The notes beneath the pieces were generated by a model that ran no database searches, was not told where the DNA came from, and was given only the letters and a program-made list of their open reading frames with translations. A stretch of DNA of 64,000 nt from Holophagales bacterium (GTDB lineage Bacteria > Acidobacteriota > Thermoanaerobaculia > UBA5066), in contig JADJZB010000021.1 in NCBI GenBank assembly GCA_016719485.1, positions 1 through 64,000 of the forward strand, written 5' to 3'. Each line of letters starts with the position of its first letter. The stretch's first letter is position 1. Of this stretch, positions 30,437-41,079 are shown piece by piece. The position numbers were made by a program, and so were the translations under genes.

Positions 30437-30775
30437 ATGGCGCGATTCGCAATGACGTCGAAGGCGTTCGGGTTCGGGATCGCCGCCGCTCTGCTGGTGT
30501 CGGCGGCGGCGGTCGTCGGGCAGCAGCCGGGCGCCGGACAGGAGAAGAAGATGGTGTTCGAAGAGCAGGACACGATGGCGAACGTCCTGAAGAGGCTCGA
30601 GGGGAAGGGTGTCCGCCTTCGCCTCGCCGGGTCGGGCGAAGAGGTCATCGGGAGGCTTCAGAAGGTGGGGAAGGAGCTGGCCCACCTCTCCGACCTCTCG
30701 GGCCGGGAGTTCTTCGACGCGGTCGTGAGGATCGACCAGGTGTCGTCGGTCTCGGTCCAGGTCCGCGGCCGCTGA
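30437..30775 (+). CDS. Small exported hypothetical protein
   Basis: The 112-residue protein has a signal peptide (GFGIAAALLVSAAAVVGQ) and GGGAGG before ATG 30437. The mature part is short and charged, with alternating hydrophobic residues (ANVLKRLEGKGVRLRLAGSG, ISSVSVQV-like end), suggesting a small beta/alpha domain. No family is recognised. It is downstream of tricorn copy 2 and upstream of a strong hairpin, so the two probably form one transcript. Confidence 0.65.
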   Translation: MARFAMTSKAFGFGIAAALLVSAAAVVGQQPGAGQEKKMVFEEQDTMANVLKRLEGKGVRLRLAGSGEEVIGRLQKVGKELAHLSDLSGREFFDAVVRIDQVSSVSVQVRGR

Positions 30776-30840
30776 CGGCACCGCGCAGACCCTGGATCGG
30801 TGACCAGAACCCTGCGACAGGGAGGGCTCGGCAGCGCAGG

Positions 30841-30880
30841 CGTAGAAACGCCGGCCCGGGAGCGGGCCGGCGTTTCTACG
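30841..30880. terminator. Strong hairpin between convergent genes
   Basis: CGTAGAAACGCCGGCCCG (30841-30858) and its exact complement (30863-30880) form an 18-bp stem with a GGAG loop. It lies between the plus-strand small gene and the minus-strand prolyl oligopeptidase and could stop both transcripts. There is no clear T run on either side, so intrinsic termination is probable but not proven. Confidence 0.7.
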
Positions 30881-30901
30881 GAGACGTAGAGTGTAGAAGG
30901 T

Positions 30902-30931
30902 AGACCTGACCCCAATCGGGATGATCCCGAT
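30902..30931 (+). repeat. Partial copy of the dispersed repeat joined to a palindrome
   Basis: AGACCTGACCCC at 30902-30913 matches the end of the repeats at 19836-19847 and 26857-26868. It is followed directly by ATCGGGAT (30915-30922), G, ATCCCGAT (30924-30931), a perfect inverted repeat just downstream of the prolyl oligopeptidase stop. Confidence 0.55.
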
Positions 30932-30950
30932 CGGGATCCCTTCCCTGGGT

Positions 30951-33080
<2,130 letters not shown>

Positions 33081-33423
33081 GGGGCCTCCGAAGGGTGCGG
33101 TGTGGGCGCGGCGCGAGCCGCACGGCCGAACATCATAGGCGACGGGATGGGGACCGGGGGTTACCACCTTCACCGTCACGGCGCGTCGGCTGGGGGCCGC
33201 GAGCGGGGCGACACGTCTCACGGCCGCCTGCTGCGCTCCGCCGACCCGCTTCCGAGTCCGCTGCGGCGGGGCGGGGGGCCCGCGCGAACTCGCTTCGCTC
33301 AGACACGCGCACGGGCCTGATCCCCGCCCGGTCCTCGCGAACTCGAGCGGGTCCCCGCCGGCGCTCGGGGGCGACTCGCGAGACGTACCGCCCCTCCCGC
33401 GGCCGGCGGGCTTCGACGATCGA

Positions 33424-33510
33424 AGGCCCAAGGGGTCAGAGGCCCAAGGGGTCAGTTCCGTTTTCCGTTAAGCCACGGGGTTCGCTCTTCAACGGAAAAC
33501 GGAACTGACC
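33424..33510 (+). repeat. REP-like element: tandem repeat plus long inverted repeat
   Basis: AGGCCCAAGGGGTCAG occurs twice in tandem (33424-33439, 33440-33455). GGTCAGTTCCGTTTTCCGTT (33450-33469) and its exact complement (33491-33510) form a 20-bp stem with a 21-base loop. The GGGGTCAG core is the complement of CTGACCCC in the other dispersed repeats. The form fits a non-autonomous REP element mobilised by a Y1 (RAYT) transposase elsewhere; none lies in this window. Confidence 0.65.
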
Positions 33511-33751
33511 AGTCCGCCGAGGCGTGGGGGGGCCCGGCGGAGCGTTGGGGTCGGGGAGCGAACGAGGCCATGCACGATTCGGGAACGCGGATTGAGGGAG
33601 GGGGGTCCGGGGGGCCGCGCGAAGCTCAGGCCCCCCGGCGAGCGGCGCCGTGGGATACCCCTCCTGCCCGCGACTCGTGCGGCACGGCGAAGTGGCTTGG
33701 CAGGCCCCCGGTCTCCCCGGTCCGGCCGCGCTTCGTCCCGGTACGAAGGGA

Positions 33752-33779
33752 AACGGCCCGGCGTTGAAGCCGGGCCGTT
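33752..33779 (-). terminator. Terminator-like hairpin after the hydrogenase operon
   Basis: AACGGCCCGGC (33752-33762) and GCCGGGCCGTT (33769-33779) form an 11-bp GC-rich stem with a six-base loop. On the minus strand it lies 50 bases after the hydA stop and is followed by GTTTCCC, a weak T-containing tail. Confidence 0.65.
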
Positions 33780-33829
33780 CGGGGAAACCGGGGCGTCTTC
33801 GCGGCGGCGCGGGGGGGCGCGTCGTCCGT

Positions 33830-35634
33830 TCAGCTCCCCTTCGGGGTCAGCTCGTTGAAGCGCCCGCGGGGGGTGTAGTGGGTGTGGAGGAGCTCGTGCG
33901 AGAGGTGCCCGAGCGGCTTGCCGAGGAATTCGTCGTAGAGGGCCAGGACGGCCTGGTTCTCGTGAGACTTGCGGCGGGGCTTGCCGGCGTCCTCGGCGTA
34001 GATGGCCCGCATCCGGGCCTCGCGGATCGTCCGCGTCGTCGGGCGGGGCTGTCCGCCTCCGGCGATGCAGCCGCCCGGGCAGCCCATGACCTCGATGAAG
34101 TGCCACGGCGCCGTGCCGGCGGCGACCTCGGCCATGAGGCGCTTCGCTCCCTTCAGGCCGCTCGTGACGGCCACGCGAACCGTGAAGCCCTCGAGCTCCT
34201 TGAACTCGGGCTTGACGTCCTCGAGGGTGAGGGATGCCTCCTTGACCGACGAGAGCCCGCGGACGGGCGTGACGTCGAGCGCCGGGAAGGGGATCTCGCG
34301 TCCGGTGACGACCTCGTAGACGGTCCTGAGGGCGGCCTCCATGACGCCGCCCGTCGCGCCGAAGATGTCGGCGGCGCCGGTGGAGAGGCCGAGGGGCTCG
34401 TCGAAGCCGCTCCCCTCGAGCGAATTGAAGTCGATCCCCGCCTCCTTGATCATCCGCGCCAGCTCGCGCGTCGTCAGGACGGCGTCGACGGTGGGGCGGC
34501 CGTCGATGAACATCTCGGGCCGCGTGATCTCGAACTTCTTCGCCGTGCACGGCATGACGGAGACGACGAACATGTTCCTCGGGTCGGCGCCGATCTTCCG
34601 CGCGTAGTAGGTCTTGGCGAGGGCGCCGAGCATCATGTGGGGCGACTTGCACGACGAGAGGTGCGCCAGCTGCGAGGGGAACTCGTGCTCGACGTACTTG
34701 ATCCAGCCCGGCGAGCAGGAGGTGATCATCGGGAGGACCGTCGCCTCGCCGCGCACCGCGGAGAGGGCCCGGTTCAGGAACTCGGTCCCTTCCTCGAGGA
34801 TCGTCAGGTCGGCGGCGAAGTTCGTGTCGAAGACGTCGTCGAAGCCGAGGAGCCGCAGGGCGTGGGCCATCTTCCCCGTGACGCTCGTCCCCGGGGGCAT
34901 CCCGAACATCTCGCCGAGAGCGACGCGGACGGCCGGGGCCGTCTGGACGACGGTCCTAACTTTCGGGTCGAACAGGGCGTTCCAGACCGGGTTCATGTCG
35001 GCGCGCGTGAGGAGGGCCCCCGTGGGGCAGGCCATGACGCACTGTCCGCAGTTGGCGCAGTTGGAGGAGCCGAGCGGCAGGTCGGCGGCGGGTCCGATCG
35101 TCGTCTTGAAGCCGCGGTGGTTGACGCCCAGGACGCCGACGCCCTGGATCTCGCTGCAGACGGTGACGCAGCGCCGGCAGAGGATGCACTTGGACGTGTC
35201 GCGGAAGATGGAGGGAGTCGAGGAGTCGACGAGGTCCTTCGACTGCTCCCCTCGAAGCGGCAGTCGGGGATCTTGATCTCCTCGGCGAGCTTCTGGAACT
35301 CGCAGTTCTGGTTCCGGAAGCAGGAGAGGCAGTTCCGCGGGTGGTCGGAGAGCATCAGCTCGTAGAGGACCTCGCGCGCCTTCTTCACGCGCGCGGTGTT
35401 CGTCTTCACGATCATCCCCTCGCGCACCGGGATGGTGCAGGAGGCCTGGAGGCTCCGCATCCCCTCGACCTCGACGACGCAGATGCGGCAGGAGCCGATC
35501 TGGTGGACGCCCTCGAGGTAGCAGAAGTGGGGGATCTTGATGCCGTTGTGCTTGGCGGTCTCGAGGACCGACCAGTCGCTCTCGGCCCTCACCGGCCGTC
35601 CGTTGATCACGAGGTGAACGGGGTTGGTCGTCAT
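33830..35634 (-). CDS. hydA: [FeFe] hydrogenase catalytic subunit, HydA type (one frameshift)
   Basis: This subunit makes or consumes H2 at the H-cluster. The N-terminal [2Fe-2S] domain (CRICVVEVEG) is followed by the His/Cys [4Fe-4S] motif (HPRNCLSCFRNQNCEF) and two [4Fe-4S] motifs (CILCRRC, CANCGQCVMACP). The H-cluster motifs are TSCSPGW (about residue 302), MPCTAKK (about 360) and GCPGGCIAGGGQP (about 517). One base is missing in the CCCC run at 35248-35251 (GGGG in the coding sense). With it, FEGEQSKDLVDSS joins both halves and gives about 601 residues. The layout and neighbours fit the trimeric NAD-linked, possibly electron-bifurcating HydABC group. No maturase genes (hydEFG) are in the window. 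Confidence 0.88.
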
Positions 35635-35644
35635 GGCCTTCTTC

Positions 35645-38600
35645 CTACCGCCGGTCGCAGCGCAGGCACCGCATGGCCTCGGCGATGGCGTTCAGCTTGT
35701 GGAAGCCCGCGGCGACCTCCTGGAACCCCTTCTTCCGGCTCTCGGGTTCGAGGAAACGCATCGGGAATCGCTCGTGCTCGGCGACGTCGGACTCGTCGAT
35801 GGGGCGCGGGATCGGGATCTCGTCGCCCTTGTTGAGGACGCCGGTCCCGCCGAGGTACAGGTCGATGGAGCGGGCGGCCCGCTTGCCGTCGGCGATCGCC
35901 TGGATCGCGACGTCGGGCCCGCGGACGACGTCGCCGCCGGAGAAGACGCCGCGCTTGCTGGTCATCATCGTCTCCTTGTCGACGACGAGCGTCCCCCACT
36001 TCGTGAGCAGCACCTCGTCCCGGTCGATGAACGGCAGGTCGGAGTGCTGGCTGATGGCGGGAATGACCATGTCGGCCTCGACGACGAACTCGGAGCCCGG
36101 GACGGTTCGGGGCTTGCGCCGCCCGCCGTCGTCGAACCCCTTCAGCTCCATCCGCACGCACTTCACGCCGGTGACGCTCCCGTTGCCGAGGAACTCGACG
36201 GGGGCCACGAGCGGAAGGATCACGATCCCCTCCTCGCGCGCCTCCTCGATCTCGCGCGGGTCGGCGGGCATGTCCTCGACCTGGCGGCGGTAGAGGACCG
36301 TCACCTTCTGTGCGCCGAGGCGCAGGACCGTGCGGGCCGCGTCGAACGCGGTGGAGCCGCCTCCGATGACGACGACGTTCAGGCCGATCTCGACCTTCCG
36401 GCCGAGGTTGGCCTCGCGCAGGAACGAGACGCCGTGCGCGATGCCGGCCTTGTCCTCGCCGGGGATCTCGGCCTTGTTCGGGAAGTGGGTGCCGGTCGCC
36501 ACGTAGATCGCCTGGTGGCGCTCCTGCAGCTCCTCGAACCTCACGTCCTTCCCGACCTCGATCCCGGTCTGGATCTTCACGCCGACCTGCTCGACGAGCC
36601 GGATCTCCTTGGCGAGGATCTCCTTCGGGAGGCGGTACTCGGGGATGCCGGAAGCGAGCATGCCGCCGGCGACGGGAAGCGACTCGTAGACGGTGACGCC
36701 GTAGCCGAGGCGCGCGAGGTAGTAGGCACAGGTGAGACCCGAGGGGCCGGCGCCGATGACACCGACCGACTCCGCCTTCTTCGGGAAGACGAGGTCTCGG
36801 CGCGGCTCGTCGTTGGCGAAGACGTAGTCGGCCGCGTAGCGCTTCAGGTCGCAGATGGCGACAGGCTCGTCGAGCTGGGCGCGGCGGCACTTGTCCTCGC
36901 AGGGGTGGGTGCAGACGCGGCCGCAGATGGCGGGAAAGGGGTTCTCGCGCCGGACGAGGTAGTAGGCGTCGCGCGGGCGGCCGGCGGCCACGAGGGCGAC
37001 GTAGCCCGGGACGTCGACGCCGGCGGGGCAGGCGTTCTGGCAGGGCGACTTGAAGAGGTCGGAGCAGACGCCTGCTCGGCAGTGCCGCGCGTGGATGTGC
37101 TCCTCGTACTCCTCGCGGAAAAGGCGGATCGTGGAGAGGACGGGGTTGCCGGCGGTCTGGCCGAGGCCGCAGGTGGACGTCTCGCGGCAGGTCGCCGCGA
37201 GCTCCTCGAGGAGCTCGATGTCCCCGTCCTTGCCCTGGCCCTTCGTGATCCGCGTCAGGATCTCGAGCATGCGCTTCGTGCCGATGCGGCAGGGGACGCA
37301 CTTGCCGCAGCTCTCGTCCTGGACGAAGTCGAGGAAGAAGCGGGCGACGTCGACCATGCACGAGTCCTCGTCCATGACGATGAGGCCGCCCGAGCCCATG
37401 ATCGTCCCGAGGTGGACGAGGGAGTCGTAGTCGATCGGGGTGTTGAGGTGCTCGCGCGTCAGGCACCCGCCCGAGGGTCCGCCCGTCTGCGCCGCCTTGA
37501 AGCGCTTCCCCTTCGGGATGCCGCCCGCGATGTCGTGGACGACCTCGCCGAGGGTGATCCCCATCGGGACCTCGACGATGCCGGTGTTCTCGATCTTGCC
37601 GGCGAGGGCGAAGACCTTCGTCCCGCTGCTCTTCGGCGTCCCGAGCGACGCGAACCAGGCGCCGCCGTTCCTGACGATCACGGGGACGTTCGCGAGCGTC
37701 TCGACGTTGTTGATGATCGTCGGCTTGCCGAAGATGCCCCGCTCGAACGGGAACGGCGGCTTCTGCCGGGGCTCGCCGCGCTTGCCCTCGACGGAGTGCA
37801 TGAGGGCCGTCTCCTCGCCGCAGACGAAGGCGCCGGCGCCGATCCGGATCTCGACGTCGAAGGCGAAGGGGGTTCCCATGACGTTCGGACCGAGGAAGCC
37901 CCACTCGCGCGCCTGGCGGATCGCGACCTCGAGGCGCTCGACGGCGAGCGGGTACTCCGCGCGGACGTAGACGTAGCCCTGCGAGGCGCCGATGGCGTAG
38001 CCGGCGACGAGCATCCCCTCGAGGATGGCGTGCGGGTCTCCCTCGAGGAGGGAGCGGTCCATGAAGGCGCCCGGGTCCCCCTCGTCCGCGTTGCAGACGA
38101 CGATCTTCTCCTGGCCCTTGGCCTTGAAGCCCGCCTGCCACTTGGCGCCGACGGGGAAGCCGCCGCCGCCACGGCCCCGCAGGCCCGAGGCTCGCATCTC
38201 CTGGATCACCTGCTCACGCGTCATCCCCGCGAGGACCTTCGCGAGCGCCTGGTAGCCCTCCGAAGCGACGTACGCCTCGATGGATGCGTAGGGGGTCGAG
38301 CCGCAGCGAGCGGTGACGAGGCGGGTCTGGCGGTGGAAGAAGTCGATGTCGGACAGGAGCGGGACCGGTTCCTTCGTCTCCGGGTCGACCCAGCAGTGGG
38401 CCTCGACCACCTCGTGGTGGACGAGGTGCTGCTTGACGATCCCCTTCATGTGCTCGGGCTTCAGCTCGGTGTAGAGGACGCCGTCGGGCTGGACGACGAG
38501 CGTCGGCCCGAGGTGGCAGGAGCCGAGGCAGCCGGTCTCGTGGACGACCGTGTCGTTTGCGAGGCCGGCGTCCTTGATCGCCGCCAGGAGCGCGTGCTTG

Positions 38601-38749
38601 ACGGCGTGGCAGCCGGAGGAGACGCAGCCGGCGCCGGCGCAGACGAGGAGCTGGTGCTTCTTCGTCTCCTGCCCGGCGCGCCAGCGGGCGGCGACGGCGT
38701 CGAGGTCGGCTTTCGAGACGGGACGGAGGAGGTTCGGTTCGGGCGTCAT
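35645..38749 (-). CDS. hydB: NuoF/HydB-like subunit fused to a GltD/NfnB-like FAD oxidoreductase
   Basis: The 1034-residue protein joins several modules. They are a thioredoxin-like [2Fe-2S] domain (residues 35-90: CAGAGCVSSGC, ETGCLGSC), the NuoF FMN/NADH domain (RGRGGGGFPVGAKW, about 191-204) and an SLBB part. The NuoF [4Fe-4S] site ESCGKCVPC is at about 477. A GltD-type Fe-S segment follows (CQNACPAGVDVPG about 569; CGRVCTHPCEDKC). The last module is a two-dinucleotide-fold FAD/NAD(P)H domain (GVIGAGPSGL about 661; VVVIGGGSTAFDAA about 790). HydB normally ends with ferredoxin-like clusters. Here an NfnB/GltD module replaces them, suggesting a second pyridine nucleotide site. ATG 38749 has GAGGAAG upstream; ATG 38764, overlapping the hydC stop, is possible. 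It lies 10 bases before hydA. Confidence 0.9.
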   Translation of the reverse strand: MTPEPNLLRPVSKADLDAVAARWRAGQETKKHQLLVCAGAGCVSSGCHAVKHALLAAIKDAGLANDTVVHETGCLGSCHLGPTLVVQPDGVLYTELKPEHMKGIVKQHLVHHEVVEAHCWVDPETKEPVPLLSDIDFFHRQTRLVTARCGSTPYASIEAYVASEGYQALAKVLAGMTREQVIQEMRASGLRGRGGGGFPVGAKWQAGFKAKGQEKIVVCNADEGDPGAFMDRSLLEGDPHAILEGMLVAGYAIGASQGYVYVRAEYPLAVERLEVAIRQAREWGFLGPNVMGTPFAFDVEIRIGAGAFVCGEETALMHSVEGKRGEPRQKPPFPFERGIFGKPTIINNVETLANVPVIVRNGGAWFASLGTPKSSGTKVFALAGKIENTGIVEVPMGITLGEVVHDIAGGIPKGKRFKAAQTGGPSGGCLTREHLNTPIDYDSLVHLGTIMGSGGLIVMDEDSCMVDVARFFLDFVQDESCGKCVPCRIGTKRMLEILTRITKGQGKDGDIELLEELAATCRETSTCGLGQTAGNPVLSTIRLFREEYEEHIHARHCRAGVCSDLFKSPCQNACPAGVDVPGYVALVAAGRPRDAYYLVRRENPFPAICGRVCTHPCEDKCRRAQLDEPVAICDLKRYAADYVFANDEPRRDLVFPKKAESVGVIGAGPSGLTCAYYLARLGYGVTVYESLPVAGGMLASGIPEYRLPKEILAKEIRLVEQVGVKIQTGIEVGKDVRFEELQERHQAIYVATGTHFPNKAEIPGEDKAGIAHGVSFLREANLGRKVEIGLNVVVIGGGSTAFDAARTVLRLGAQKVTVLYRRQVEDMPADPREIEEAREEGIVILPLVAPVEFLGNGSVTGVKCVRMELKGFDDGGRRKPRTVPGSEFVVEADMVIPAISQHSDLPFIDRDEVLLTKWGTLVVDKETMMTSKRGVFSGGDVVRGPDVAIQAIADGKRAARSIDLYLGGTGVLNKGDEIPIPRPIDESDVAEHERFPMRFLEPESRKKGFQEVAAGFHKLNAIAEAMRCLRCDRR

Positions 38750-38760
38750 CTTTCGCTTCC

Positions 38761-39285
38761 TCATCCGCAGAGGGCCAGGACCCGGTTCAGCTTGTCCGGG
38801 TTGACCTGCCTGACGACGCGGTCGTTGACGAGGAGCGCCGGGGCGAGCCCGCACGCGCCGATGCAGCGCATCACCTCGAGCGTGAACTTCCCGTCGGGGG
38901 TCGTCTCGCCGACGCCGACGCCGAGCGTCTGCGAGAGGCGCTTGACGATCTCCATCCCGCCCCGCACGTAGCAGGCGGTTCCCATGCAGACGCGGATGGA
39001 GTACTCGCCGCGTGGCTTCGTCGAGAAGAACGAGTAGAAGGTCGTGACTCCCCAGACCTCCGAAACGGGGATGTCGAGCTTCTCGGCGATGAGGCGCTGG
39101 ACGTGGATCGGCAGGTAGCCGTAGATCCCCTGCGCGAGGTGGAGGATCTGGATGAGGCTCCCCGGCTTGTCGCGAAAGGCTTCGACGACCTCCCCGATGC
39201 GGGCGAGCTTCTCTTCCTCGGTGGCTTCGCCGCACTTGCAGGCGGTGACGGGGGGAGGCGGGGGAGAGGTGACCTGGACCAGCAT
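38761..39285 (-). CDS. hydC: NuoE/HydC-like [2Fe-2S] subunit
   Basis: The 174-residue thioredoxin-like ferredoxin is the first gene of the hydrogenase operon. The helical N-terminal part (LIQILHLAQGIYGYLP) and the cluster ligands CMGTAC and CIGACG give the usual C-x4-C and C-x3-C pairs of NuoE. In HydABC complexes this subunit passes electrons from the FMN site of HydB. The stop overlaps a possible hydB start (ATGA). A hairpin with a T run lies in the leader about 80 bases upstream. Confidence 0.92.
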   Translation of the reverse strand: MLVQVTSPPPPPVTACKCGEATEEEKLARIGEVVEAFRDKPGSLIQILHLAQGIYGYLPIHVQRLIAEKLDIPVSEVWGVTTFYSFFSTKPRGEYSIRVCMGTACYVRGGMEIVKRLSQTLGVGVGETTPDGKFTLEVMRCIGACGLAPALLVNDRVVRQVNPDKLNRVLALCG

Positions 39286-39588
39286 GAGTCCTCCTTAGGC
39301 CGGGCGCCGGGGATCGCCGCGGCGAGGGCGCGCGGTAGCCGGCGGGTTCGCCAGGGTGCCAACAAAAAACCTGGCCGCAGCCAGGCGGACGAGGACGCAC
39401 TGAGAGAGGTGAATCGGAATCAAGAGGGAAATACCCCTTGGGAATGCTAGTCCGCGGTGACAGGCTTGTCGAGGTAGAGGTGTTTTGAATCAGGGCAAGT
39501 CGGGTACTGATGTTCTCGATTCGGACCGAACTGGTCCGGATGGCCTGGGACACTTGCGTTCCCAGGGGGGCGGCCCGAAAGTCGCGGC
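39286..39588. other. Intergenic region between the hydrogenase and polysaccharide loci
   Basis: No gene is seen in these 303 bases, which must hold the promoters of both divergent operons. A minus-strand terminator-like hairpin lies at 39364-39385. Two further perfect stems lie near the plus-strand gene: CGGACC/GGTCCG at 39522-39538 and CCTGGGA/TCCCAGG at 39544-39566. Confidence 0.6.
39364..39385 (-). promoter_or_regulatory. Terminator-like hairpin in the hydrogenase leader, possible attenuator
   Basis: On the minus strand CCTGGC, TGCG, GCCAGG (39385-39370) form a short GC-rich hairpin directly followed by TTTTTT (39369-39364). The next gene on this strand, hydC, starts about 80 bases later. 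No minus-strand gene lies upstream within the polysaccharide locus, so it is not simply the end of another operon. Attenuation of the hydrogenase transcript is a possible role. Confidence 0.5.
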
Positions 39589-41079
39589 GTGAGGGAGGGC
39601 ATCGCCCGGACGGACGGAGCGTGGGACGGGCCGGCCGGCTCCCGGTTGCGGCTCCTTTTCGTGTCGGCGCTTCTCGCGGGCGTCGCGGTGCGTCTCGTCC
39701 TGGCGTTTCTGAGGCCCCTCTGGGCCGACGAGATCTTCACGCTGACCCTGGCGCGCCGCTCCCTCCCCGATCTCCTGGCGGCCCTCCGGCTCGACTCGGG
39801 CCCTCCGCTCCACTACCTCGTCGCCAGGCTCCTCCTCCTCCCGTTCCCGACGCCCGGGGCCGCGGACGTCGTGGTGCGGTTCCTCTCGGTCGGTGCGTCG
39901 GTTCTGCACGTCCCGATCCTCCTCCGGATCGGCCGTCGCTGCAGCGACCCGCGCGCGGGCGCCGTTGCGGCGGTGCTCTTCCTCGTCTTCCCGCTCGCGG
40001 CAGCGTCGGGTGCCGAGGGGCGCGGTTACGCGCTCGCCTCGCTCCTGGCGCTCGCGGCGTTCGAGAGGCTCCTGGCGCTCGAAGAGACGCCTCGCGGGAG
40101 GACGGCGGCGCTCGCGGGGCTCTTCGCAGGGCTGGCGGTCCTGACGCACTATCTCGCGCTCCTTCCTGTCGCGGGGATGCTCCTGGGGGCGCTCTTCCGC
40201 GGGAGGGCCCGGAGCCTCGCCCTCTTCTCGTCGGGCCTCGCGGCTGCGCTGGCGGCCACGTGGCTTCCGGTGGCGCTCCGGCAGCCGCGAGCATCGATGG
40301 CGTGGGCCGAGGCGCAGCCCCTCGGCGAGCGCGCGCTGCAGGTTGCCGCGAACCTCGGGCTCGGGTTATCCGTCGAGCCAGTGCCCGCGCGTCTCCTGGG
40401 ACCGCTCGCGATGGTGCTCCTTTTCGTGGCGTTCCTCGGGAGGCGCGCCGGGGCCCGCGTTCCGGCGGCGGCGCCACTCCTCGGCGGGCTCGTCCTCCTC
40501 GTTCCGCTTCTCTTCTTCAACCGTTCGGCCCTCCTGGCCGATCGGACCGCGCTCGTCTTCCTTCCCTTCGTCGCCCTCGTTCTCGCCGAGGCGCGAACCG
40601 TCGTGCCGCTGGCCGCCGGGCCGGCGGCGGCGGCCGTCCTCGCTGCGTCGATTCCAGGCTGGCTCAGGCCAACGGCCGCGGCCGAGCTCGCGGTGACGCT
40701 CGCTCCGCAGGTTCGCGCCGGTGCCCGTGTCGTCGCCGCCGGCCTGTGGGGGCCGGAGCTCGCATACCGGCTCGCGCGGGAAGGACTGACGGGACGGGTG
40801 ACCTTCTACCCTGCGGTGATCGCGCTCCATCCCGGCTGGTACGAGGAGTCCGAGGTCTCGGTTGAGAGCCTCGAATCCGAGGCCGGCACGGTGGTCGGCG
40901 CCACGGCCGGGAGGACGTTCTTCGTCCTCTCGCCGACGACCCGGTCGGGACGGGTGCTCCTGGGTGAGGTCGCGCTGGCGGGCGGAGAGCGCGTCGCGGC
41001 GGCCGGCGTCTTCGAGGTCTGGACGATCGGCCCCAGGGGAGGCCTGGGCCAGCCTCCCGCCACGGACGGACCGTCGTGA
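39589..41079 (+). CDS. Membrane glycosyltransferase, GT39/ArnT-like
   Basis: The 496-residue protein has about ten membrane helices. The first loop carries PLWADEIFTLTLA, the acidic motif (Asp-Glu) typical of GT-C enzymes that use polyprenyl-phosphate sugars. SGPPLHYLVARLLL follows, as in the PMT/ArnT family. The C-terminal 150 residues are a soluble exported domain. It probably adds a sugar to a lipid or glycan on the outer face of the inner membrane. GTG 39589 starts the gene; its stop overlaps the next start (GTGA), so the three glycan genes are translationally coupled. Confidence 0.82.
   Translation: MREGIARTDGAWDGPAGSRLRLLFVSALLAGVAVRLVLAFLRPLWADEIFTLTLARRSLPDLLAALRLDSGPPLHYLVARLLLLPFPTPGAADVVVRFLSVGASVLHVPILLRIGRRCSDPRAGAVAAVLFLVFPLAAASGAEGRGYALASLLALAAFERLLALEETPRGRTAALAGLFAGLAVLTHYLALLPVAGMLLGALFRGRARSLALFSSGLAAALAATWLPVALRQPRASMAWAEAQPLGERALQVAANLGLGLSVEPVPARLLGPLAMVLLFVAFLGRRAGARVPAAAPLLGGLVLLVPLLFFNRSALLADRTALVFLPFVALVLAEARTVVPLAAGPAAAAVLAASIPGWLRPTAAAELAVTLAPQVRAGARVVAAGLWGPELAYRLAREGLTGRVTFYPAVIALHPGWYEESEVSVESLESEAGTVVGATAGRTFFVLSPTTRSGRVLLGEVALAGGERVAAAGVFEVWTIGPRGGLGQPPATDGPS

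Larger units (their letters stand above)
33081..33829. other. 749-base intergenic region with repeats and a terminator
   Basis: No gene with convincing codon use or start is seen on either strand. The region is the promoter side of the prolyl oligopeptidase and the end of the hydrogenase operon. It contains a tandem 16-base repeat, a perfect 20-bp inverted repeat (33450-33510) and a terminator-like hairpin (33752-33779), each described separately. Confidence 0.6.

Noticed and set aside
26929..30648. 1239-residue minus-strand frame
   Set aside because: It is the exact antisense of tricorn copy 2, has no motifs or signal peptide, and has the His/Arg/Asp composition typical of antisense frames in GC-rich DNA.
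30841..30880. Long hairpin considered as a small RNA or attachment site
   Set aside because: Its place between two convergent gene ends is explained by termination; no integrase or tRNA is nearby.
33489..34652. 387-residue minus-strand frame beside hydA
   Set aside because: It overlaps hydA in another frame and lacks the hydrogenase motifs, which are all in the chosen frame.
35624..38971. 1115-residue plus-strand frame over hydB
   Set aside because: It is antisense to a protein with many recognised domains and has a composition of mirrored codons.
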